Assembly: GCA_947172415.1 (NCBI GenBank)
Contig: OX359194.1
Location: 4,092,001-4,156,000 of the forward strand
Length of the DNA: 64,000 nt
Direction of reading: 5' to 3'
Origin: Chondrosia reniformis
Lineage: Eukaryota > Porifera > Demospongiae > Chondrillida > Chondrillidae
Made by a program: the position numbers and the translations under genes. This document shows positions 54,542 to 64,000 of the stretch, one piece after another. Under the pieces are notes generated by a model. That model did not search any database and was not told where the DNA came from. It saw only the letters and a list, made by a program, of their open reading frames with translations. The stretch's first letter is position 1; every line of letters begins with the position of its first letter.

Positions 54542-57500
54542 TTATTTCTCACTAGTTCAAACTACTAGTAATACGTATAACTACATACAACTAGTTCAAA
54601 CTACTAGTATATAAAACTAGTAAAAACAACTAGTACACACAGCTTATACAAAAAACTAGTACATAGAACTAGTACATACAACTAGTCACTAGTATGTACA
54701 CCTAGTATGTACAACTAGTACATTCAACAAGTACATACAACTAGCACATACAAATAGAACATTCAACTAGTGCATTCATCAAGTACATACAACTAGTACA
54801 TACAACTTGTAACTTCATCTAGTAAATATAATTATTTCATACACAAATTTCACACAACTAGTACATACAAGTAGTACATATAATTACAAAAAACCAGTTC
54901 AAACAACTAGTACAAACCATTAGTACATACAACTACTACATACAACTAGTGCATATATCTATTTACTAGTACATACAACTAGTACATACAATTAGTAACT
55001 ACAACTAGTAAATATAACTAGTTCATACACAAATTTCACACAACTAGTACATACAAGTAGTACATATAATTACATACAACCAGTTCTAAACAACTAGTAC
55101 ATTCAACAATTTCACCCAACTAGTACATACAACTAGTTCATATAATTACTTAAAACTAGTACATTCAACTGGTATATACAATTAGTAAATACAGATTGTT
55201 ACTAGTACCTACACCTAGAAACTACAACTAGTTTATACAACTATTACATATAACTAGTACATGCAACTACTTATTAGTATATACAACTAGTACATACAAT
55301 TAGTAACTCCAACTAGTAAATATAACTACTACATACAGCTAGTAAAAACAACTAGTACATACAACTAGTAAATACAACTAGTACATACACCTAGTACATA
55401 CAACTAGTTCATACAACTAGTTCATACAACTATTGCATATAACTAGTACATGCAACTACTTATTAGTACATACAATTAGTAACTACAACTAGTAAATATA
55501 ACTACTACATAAAACTAGTAAAAACAACTAGTATATACAACTAGTAAATACAACTAGTACATACACCTAGTAAATATAACTAGTTCATACAAAAATTTCA
55601 CACAACTAGTACATACAAGTAGTACATATAACTAGTACATAGAGCTAGTACATACAATGAGAACATATTACTAGTACATATAGCAATTTAACACAACTAG
55701 AACATGAAACTAATATATACATAGTACTAGTACATACAACTAGTACAAACTTCTGGTTACTAGTTCATACAACTAGTACATATAACTAGTACATACAGTT
55801 AGTACATACAACTAGTACATATAACTAGTACATACATCAATTTCACACAACTAGTACATAAAACTAATATATACATAGTTATAGTACCTACATCTAGTAC
55901 ATACAGCTAGTTACTAGTGCATACAACTAGTACATATAACTAGTACATACGGCTAGTACATACAACTAGTACATATAACTAATACATACAACAATTTCAC
56001 ACAACTAGCACATTAAACTAGTACATATTATTACATACAACTAGTACATACAATTAGTAAATACAGATTGTTACTAGTACATACACCTGGTACATACAAC
56101 TAGTTCATACAACGGTTACATATAACCAGTACATGCAACTACTTACTAGTACTTACAACTAGTACGTACAATTAGGACATACAATTACTACATACAACAA
56201 GTACATACAACTAGTCTCAACAACTAGTAAATACAGATTGTTACTAGTTCTTACACCTAGTATATACATCTGGTACATACAATTATTACATACAACTAGT
56301 ACATACAACAAAAACATATAACTAGTACCTACCATAATTTCAGAAAAATAGTAAATACAACTAGTACATATAATTACTTACAACTAGTACATATAATTAC
56401 TTACAACTAGTACATACAACTAGTACATACAACCAGAACATACATCCAGTTACAAGTACATACAACCAGAACATACAACTAGTTACTAGTATATACAATT
56501 AGTACAGACAACTTGTACATATAACTGGTACATAGCACAATTATACACAACTAGTACATACAACTAGTATATACAACTAGTCCATACTACTAGTACATAC
56601 AACAAGTACATACAAGTAGTACATACAACTAGTTACTACTACATTCAACTAGTACATACAACTAGTAACTACAACTAGTAAATATAAGTAATACATACAA
56701 CAATTACACACACTTAGTACATAAAATTAGTTCATATAACTAGTACATAAAACTAGTAACTACAACAAGTAAATATAACTAGTACATACAAAAATTACAC
56801 ACAATTGGTACATACAAGTAATACATATAACTACATACAACTAATTCAAACTACTAGTAATACGTATAACTACATACCACTAGTTCAAACTACTAGTATA
56901 TAATACTATTAAAAACAACAAGTACATACAGCTTATACAAAAAAATAGTACCTACAACTAGTTACTAGTATGTACACCTAGTATGTACAACTAGTACATT
57001 CAACAAGTACATACAACTAGCACATACAAATAGAACATTCAACTAGTGCATTCAACAAGTACATACAACTAGTACATACAACTTGTAACTACATCTAGTA
57101 TATATGACTATTTCATACACAAATTTCACACAACTAGTACATACAAGTAGTACATATAATTATATACAACCAGTTCAAACAACTAGTACAAACCATTAGT
57201 ACATACAACTACTACATACAACTAGTGCATATATCTATTTACTAGTACATACAACTAGTACATACAATTAGTAACTACAACTAGTAAATATAACTAGTTC
57301 ATACACAAATTTCACACAACTAGTACATACAAGTAGTTCATATAATTACATACAACCAGTTCTAAACAACTAGTGCATTCAACAATTTCACACAACTAGT
57401 AAATACAACTAGTTCATATAATTACTTAAAACTAGTACATTCAACTGGTATATACAATTAGTAAATACAGATTGTTACTAGTACCTATACCTAGAAACTA

Positions 57501-58017
57501 CAACTAGTTCATACAACTATTACATATAACTAGTACATGCAACTACTTATTAGTACATACAACTAGTACATACAATTAGTAACTCCAACTAGTAAATATA
57601 ACTACTACATACAGCTAGTAAAAACAACTAGTACATACAACTAGTAATACAACTAGTACATACACCTAGTACATAAAACAAGTTCATACAACTAGTTCAT
57701 ATAACTAGTACATGCAACTAATGACTAGTAGATTCCACTACTACATACAATTAGTACATACAACAAGGAAATACATCTAGTACATACAACTAGTTCTTAT
57801 AACTAATGCAAAAAACTACATACTAGAACACCTATACAACAAGTTCATACAAGTATAGAGTACATAAAACTAGTACATTCAACTAGTGCATAGAACTAGT
57901 ACATACAACTAGTACATTCAAGAGTACATACAAGTAGTACATACAACTAGTTACTACTACATACAACTAATACATACAACTAGTAACTACAAATGGTAAT
58001 TAAAATTAGTAGATACA
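54542..58017 (-). repeat. 13-bp satellite array with a 2.49-kb duplication
   Basis: About 54,000-55,330 is repeated at 56,490-57,640. The stretch 57,780-58,017 mirrors 50,641-50,900. No genes. Confidence 0.92.
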
Positions 58018-58385
58018 AAAACAAGGAGTTCGAATTTAAGAAACTCGTGGGGCCCTAGGCGACCCGGAGTAAACTTGAAATACTTGACTGGTTCTCATGG
58101 ATATACGGTAAATTGATTTCATGTCGACTCTTGTTGGCCGTCAATTTTTGCACAAGCTTTATGTTACATTGTTTTAGTTAGGATGGTTTTAAGTCCATTT
58201 TGTTTGTTCAATGTTCTACCCAAAGGAAGAGAAAGCTAGAAAACGAAAGCTACCCGAGCATCCACCATTGTTTAACAGATATATAAATGTATGTATTTAC
58301 AAAACTACAAACAGGAAGCCATACGTTAACATAATTTCTGAAAACAATATAAGGGCCCTTGCGGTGTCCCAATTAGAGACAACTA
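58018..58385 (+). mobile_element. Small-ORF (MFYPKEEK) element, copy 2
   Basis: Inverted counterpart of 50,265-50,640: hairpin (58,021-58,094), leader, then ORF. The satellite on both sides also matches the first copy in inverted form, so it belongs to the large inverted duplication. Confidence 0.7.
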
Positions 58386-58399
58386 GAACATACAACTAG
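58211..58399 (+). CDS. Small ORF of unknown function, copy 2
   Basis: 62 codons, MFYPKEEKARKRKLPEHPPL then FNRYINVCIYKTTNRKPYVN, differing from the 50,256 copy by A19P, K25I, G48R and A52V. Mostly replacement changes indicate drift. Same caveats as copy 1. Confidence 0.35.
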   Translation: MFYPKEEKARKRKLPEHPPLFNRYINVCIYKTTNRKPYVNIISENNIRALAVSQLETTRTYN

Positions 58400-60741
58400 C
58401 ACATACAAATAGTACATACAACTAGTACATACAACTAGTATATACAACTGGATCATATAACTAGTACATACAGCTAGTATATACTTACAGTTAGTGCATA
58501 TAAATAGTACATACAACTAGTACATATAACTAGTACATTCAACAATTTCACACAACTAGTAAATTCAACTAGTGAATATAACTAGTTACTAGTACATACA
58601 ACTAGTGCATACAACTAGTACATATAACTAGTACATATAGCTAGTGCATACAACTAGTACATATAACTAATACATATAGCTAGCACATACAATGAGTACA
58701 TATAACTAGTACATACATCAATTTCACACAACTAGTACATAAAACTAATATATACATGGTACTAGTACATACAACTAGTACATACATCTAGGTAATAGTA
58801 CATACAACTAGTACATACACTAATCCATAGAGCTAGTACATACAATTAGTACATAGAACTTATACATACAACTATATACTACTTACAACTAATACATAAA
58901 ACTAGATACTAGTACATCCAACTTGTACATACAACTAGTATATGAAACTAGTAACTACAACTAGTAAATATAACTAGTACATACAAACATTGGACACAAC
59001 TAGTACATACAAGTAGTACATATAACTACATTCAACTAGTTCAAACAGCGAATACATAAAACTAGTAAAAACAATTAGTACATAAAACTAGTCCATATAA
59101 TACATAAAAAATTAAAATACAGCTAGTACTTACAACTAGTATATAAATACAGATTGCCACTCCTTCATACACCTAGTACATACAGCTAATACATACAACT
59201 AGTGCATACAACTAGTAAATACAACTGACTACTAGTATATACTACTAGTACATAAAATTTGTACATTCAACTAGTACATACATCTAGTTCATACAACTAG
59301 TACATATAACTATAGCATCCACTACTTACTAGAACACATATACAACAAGTTCATACAACAAGTACATACATCTAGTTACTAGTACATACAAAAAATACAC
59401 ACAACTAGTACATACAAGTAGTACATATAACTCCATACAACTAGTATATTCTGATAGTTACTACTACATACAACTAGTACATACAAATAGTACATACAGC
59501 TCGTATATAAAACTAGGACATAGAACTATTTTATACAACTAGTACATACAACTAGTTACTAGTACACACAACTAGAACATACAAAAAGTATATACAACTA
59601 ATATATATAACTACTACATGCAGCTATTACATACAACAAGTACATATAACTAGTACATGCAACTACTTACAAGTACAAAAAACTAGAACATACAATTATG
59701 ACATACAACTAGTACATATAACAATTACATACAACAATTAAACAAAACAAGTACATACAACAATTAAACACAACAAGTACATACAACTAGTACATATAAC
59801 TAGTACAGGCAACCATTTACTAGTACATACAACTAGTATATACAATTAGTACATACAACTAGTATATACAGCTAGTACATAAAATTAGTCCATAAAACTA
59901 GTAAATTCATCAATTTCCTGCAACTAGTACTAAAAACTAATACAGAGAACTAGTTCATGCAACTAGTACATGCAACAAGTTACTCGTACATATAGACAAC
60001 TAATACATACAACTAGTACATACAACTAGTACATACAACTAGTACATATAACTAATAAATACAACCACTTTACACAACTAGCACATAAAACTAGTACATA
60101 TTATTATATACAACTAGTACATACAACTAGTACATACAACTAGTACATACAACTAGTACATACCATTAGTAAATACAGATTTTTACTAGTACATACACCT
60201 GGTACATACAACTAGTTCATAAAACTGTTACATATAACCAGTACATGCAACTACCTACTAGTACTTACATACAATTAGGACATACAACTACTACATACAA
60301 CAAGTATATACAACTAGTCCCTACAACTAGTAAATACAGATTGTTCCTAGTTCTTACACCTAGTATATACATCTGGTACATACAATTATTACATACAACC
60401 AGAACATACAACTAGTACATTAATCTAGTAACTACAACTACTAAATATAACTAGTATACTAAATTACACACAACTATAACATACCAGTAGTACCTATAAC
60501 TACTTACAACTAGTACATACATCTAGTATAAAAAACTAGTACATAGAACTAGTACATACAACCAGTACATACAACTACTTACTAGTATATACAATTAGTA
60601 CAGACAACTTGTACAAATAACTAGTTACTGCTACATACAACTAGTACATACAACTAGTAACTACAACTAGTAAATATAAGTAATACATACAACAATTACA
60701 CACAATTAGTAGTTCATATAACTAGTACTTGTAGCTTTGAT
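58386..60741 (-). repeat. 13-bp satellite array, right arm of the second inverted duplication
   Basis: The first few hundred bases mirror 49,800-50,264 (for example ATACTTACAGTTAGTGCATA at about 58,481). Near 59,450 TATATTCTGATAGTTACT is the complement of the block that hosts the Helitron-like insertions, here without the element. Confidence 0.92.
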
Positions 60742-60886
60742 TTTTTTAAAGACACTGTCAAAATCCATCACGTATTAATAATCTCTTGTAGATGAGCAAT
60801 TAGGCATTTTTTAATTCTTCTTTTGAATGTATAGCATCACTTCACTATTTTAACTCATTTGTTGTACACTAGTTATTTATTTATTA
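60742..60886. other. 145-bp unique insert, copy 2
   Basis: Same sequence and orientation as 54,397-54,541, but in a different immediate satellite context. Confidence 0.6.
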
Positions 60887-63671
60887 TAATATGTACTCTA
60901 ACATAAAACTAGTAACTACAACAACTAAATACATCTAGTTACTAGTACATACGAAAAATACACACAACTAGTACATACAAGTAATACATATAATTATATA
61001 CAACTAGTTCAAACAACTAGTACATACCACTATTATATTCTGATAGTTACTAGTACATACAACTAGGTCATTCAATTAGTACATACACTAGTCCATAGAG
61101 CTGGTACATGCAATTAGTACATAGAACTTATACATACAACTATATACTACTTACAAGTAATACATACATCTAGATACTAGTAAATAAAATTTGTACATAC
61201 AATTAGTATATACAACTAATTAATACATCTAGATACTAGTACATCCAACTTGTACATACAACTAGTATATGAAACTAGTAACTACAACTAGTAAATATAA
61301 CTAGTACATACAAACATTGCACACAACTAGTACATACAAGTAGTACATATAACTACATTCAACTAGTTCAAACAGCGAATACATATAACTAGTAAAAACA
61401 ATTAGTACATAAAACTAGTCCATATAACTACATACAAATTTTAAATGCAGCTAGTACTTACAATTAGTATATAAATACAGATTGGCACTCCTTCATACAC
61501 CTAGTACATAGAGCTAATACATACAACTAGTGCATACAACTAGTAAATACAACTAACTACTAGTACATGCTACTAGTACAAAAAATTTGTACATTCAACT
61601 AGTACATACATCTAGTTCATACAAGTAGTACATATAACTATATACAAATAGTTCAAACAACTAGTACATACAACTAGTATAGTCTGATAGTTACTAGTAC
61701 ATACAACTAGTACATACAATTAGTACATACACTATTGCATACAAATAGTACATTCAGCTCGTATATAAAACTAGGACATAGAACTATTTTATACAACTAG
61801 GACATACAACTAGTACATATAAAAGGTACCTACAACTAATATATATAACTAGTACATACAGCTATTACATACAACAAGTACATATAACTATTACATGCAA
61901 CTACTTACAAGTACATACACTTAGAACATATAATTATGACATAGAACTAGTACATATAACTAGTACAGACAACCATTTACTAGTACATACAACTAGTATA
62001 TACAATTAGTACATACAACTAGTACATACAGCTAGTACATACAACTAGTACATACAATTACTACACACATTTCGTTATTAGTACATTCAACTACTACATA
62101 AAACTAGTAGCTACAAATTTAACTAGTATACAAAAAATCCACACAACTTGTACATACAAGTAGTATATATAACTACATACAACTAGTACACGCAGCTATT
62201 ACATACAACTAGTTACCAGTACATACAACTAGTACCTACAACTATTATATACAACTAGCGCATATAACTAGTACATACAACTATTTCATACAACTAGTAC
62301 ATACAACTAGGACCTATAACTAGTATATACAGCTAGTACATACAATTAGTCCATAAAACTAGTAAATACATCAATTTCCTGCAACTAGTACTTAAAGCTA
62401 ATACAGAGAACTAGTTCATACAACTAGTACATACAACTATTATATACAACTAGTGCATATAACTAGAACATACAGCTATATCATACAACTAGTACATACA
62501 ACTAGTACATATAACTAGTACATACAGCTAGTACCTACAACTAGTACTTATAAATAGTACATAAAACAATGTCACACAACTAGTATATATACAACTAGTA
62601 CATATAATTATATATATACAACTAGTACCTACAACTAGTACACAGAATTAGTAAATACAGATTATTACTAACGCATACACTAGTACATACAATTAGTTCA
62701 TACAATTATTACAAATATCCAGTACATGCAACTAATTACTAGTACTTACCACTACTACATACAACTAGTACATAAAGTTAGTAAATATAGTTTGTTAATA
62801 GTACATACACCTAGTGCATACAACTAGTACATACAACTAATACATATAACTAGTACATATGATAACTACATACAACTTCTACATATAATTAGTACATATA
62901 ACAATGTCACACAACTAGTACATACAACTAGTACATATAATTACAAACAACTAGTACATACAACAAGTACATACAATATTAAAATAAAGATTATTACCAG
63001 TACATACATCTAGAAAATACAACTAGTTTGTACAACTATTACGTATAATAGTTGCTAGTACATATAACTAGTACATGGAACTAGTACATAGAACTAGTAG
63101 TTACAGATTGTTCTAGTGCTTACACCTAGTACATACAACTAGTACATGCAACTACTTACTAGTACATAGAACAGGTACGTAAAATTATTACACACAACCA
63201 GTACATATAACTAGTACATACAACAATTTCACACAACTAGTAAATACAACTGGTAAATACAATTAGTACATACAACTATGTACTAATACATACAACTACT
63301 ACATTCAACTAGTAAATACAGAGAGTTACTAGTAGATACACCTATTATATACAGCCAGTACACACAACTAGTACATATAACTAGTTCATACAACAAGTAT
63401 ATACAAGAAGTACATACAACTAGTACATATAATTAGAACATGCAACTTTTACTAGTTCATTCAACTACTACATACAATTAGAACATCCAACTAATGCATC
63501 TAGTACATGCAAATAGCACATAAAATTAGTGCATAAAACTACATACTAGAACACATATACAACAAGTACATACAACTAACGACTAGTATATACAACTAGT
63601 ATATGCAACAAGCTACTAGTATATACAACTAGTACTTAAAACTAGTACGTACAACAATTACACACTACTAG
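60887..63671 (-). repeat. 13-bp satellite array
   Basis: Contains the second copy of the block that starts at the 52.6 kb switch (about 62,692 onward). Near 61,200-61,500 it repeats 58,860-59,160. No genes. Confidence 0.92.
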
Positions 63672-63673
63672 TA

Positions 63674-64000
63674 CAGTGTAACCCGGATAATCTGCCCCCG
63701 CTTAATACGCACAACCCCCCAATCGGTCTGAGTTCCTATTAAACGAATTCATTTACATACTAGAAGTATATATGTAAACTGCCAACCGCCAAATCCACCA
63801 TCTGCCATTATTTTCTCGCCTCAATTGTACATTTATAGGTGTTTTCCACCTTTGTAATCCGCCGCTTTCGTCAACATTTTAATCGTACGAAATAAATCTT
63901 AGAGATTACCTCTAAGCGTTCCAAAACTGACTTGAAAATTGCCCGATATGTGACTGTAAGAGGAAGAATTCAACGGCAACGCAAAAGCAAATATCGTTCA
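63674..64000. mobile_element. pogo/Tigger-like MITE, cut by the window end
   Basis: Starts CAGTGTAACCCGGATAATCT after TA and matches the reverse complement of 42,837-43,276 up to the last base of the window (GCAAATATCGTTCA). This copy extends further than the truncated one at 53,414. Confidence 0.88.

Noticed and set aside
1-64000. CRISPR array or bacterial gene cluster
   Set aside because: The repeats are head-to-tail 13-mers without unique spacers, and all coding remnants are eukaryotic retroelements or transposons.

Overview
This is a eukaryotic, repeat-dominated window with no defensible intact host gene. About three quarters of it is one degenerate satellite with a 13-bp unit (TGTACTAGTTGTA, or its complement), organised into higher-order repeats and broken by transposable elements and short unique islands. 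The mix of elements suggests an invertebrate animal, but the species cannot be named: Penelope-like elements with a GIY-YIG domain and hammerhead motifs, an R2/R4-type LINE with a restriction-like endonuclease, pogo/Tigger-type DNA transposons, a Helitron-like element, TTAGGG-type interstitial repeats and plausible GT-AG introns.

Layout. 1-10.4 kb: satellite in 'ACTAGTACATACA' orientation. It carries Penelope (PLE) fragments at 1.5, 2.1 and 3.1-3.8 kb, a DNA-transposon fragment with a broken two-exon ORF (7.07-7.84 kb), a tandem array of tRNA-like units (7.9-8.9 kb) and a decayed PLE reverse transcriptase plus GIY-YIG gene (8.9-10.4 kb). 10.4-12.3 kb: a zone of orientation changes with another PLE fold-back copy and a unique island. 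12.3-52.6 kb: satellite in the opposite orientation. It contains a TIR element (12.55-13.0), a Tigger-like element with a second TIR element nested inside it (17.45-19.79), a LINE with twin-priming structure (20.0-21.5), a composite island (23.5-25.4), two copies of an RLE-type LINE (27.05-31.0 decayed, 32.7-37.1 intact ORF), a TIR MITE (42.84-43.28), two copies of a Helitron-like element with a giant hairpin (45.7 and 48.6 kb) and a small conserved-ORF element (50.3-50.6). 52.6-64 kb: satellite flips again and carries inverted counterparts of features seen at 42.8-50.6 kb.

Large-scale structure. Two big inverted duplications can be read from matching landmarks. One has its axis near 10.8 kb (4.0-5.05 kb against 16.5-19.87 kb). 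The other has its axis near 53.5-54.3 kb (MITE at 43 kb against 63.7 kb; small-ORF element at 50.3 kb against 58.2 kb). Direct segmental duplications with shifts of about 0.56, 2.49, 2.85, 5.57 and 10.1-10.26 kb are also visible. Much of the transposon copy number here is therefore due to duplication of the satellite, not to separate insertions.

The only long intact coding region is the RLE-type LINE ORF (33,075-36,818, 1,247 codons from the first ATG): two N-terminal Myb-like repeats, reverse transcriptase, CCHC knuckle and a PD-(D/E)xK-like nuclease. All other coding regions are fragments or broken. All comparisons were made by eye, so identities, exact ends and family names need alignment and database searches.
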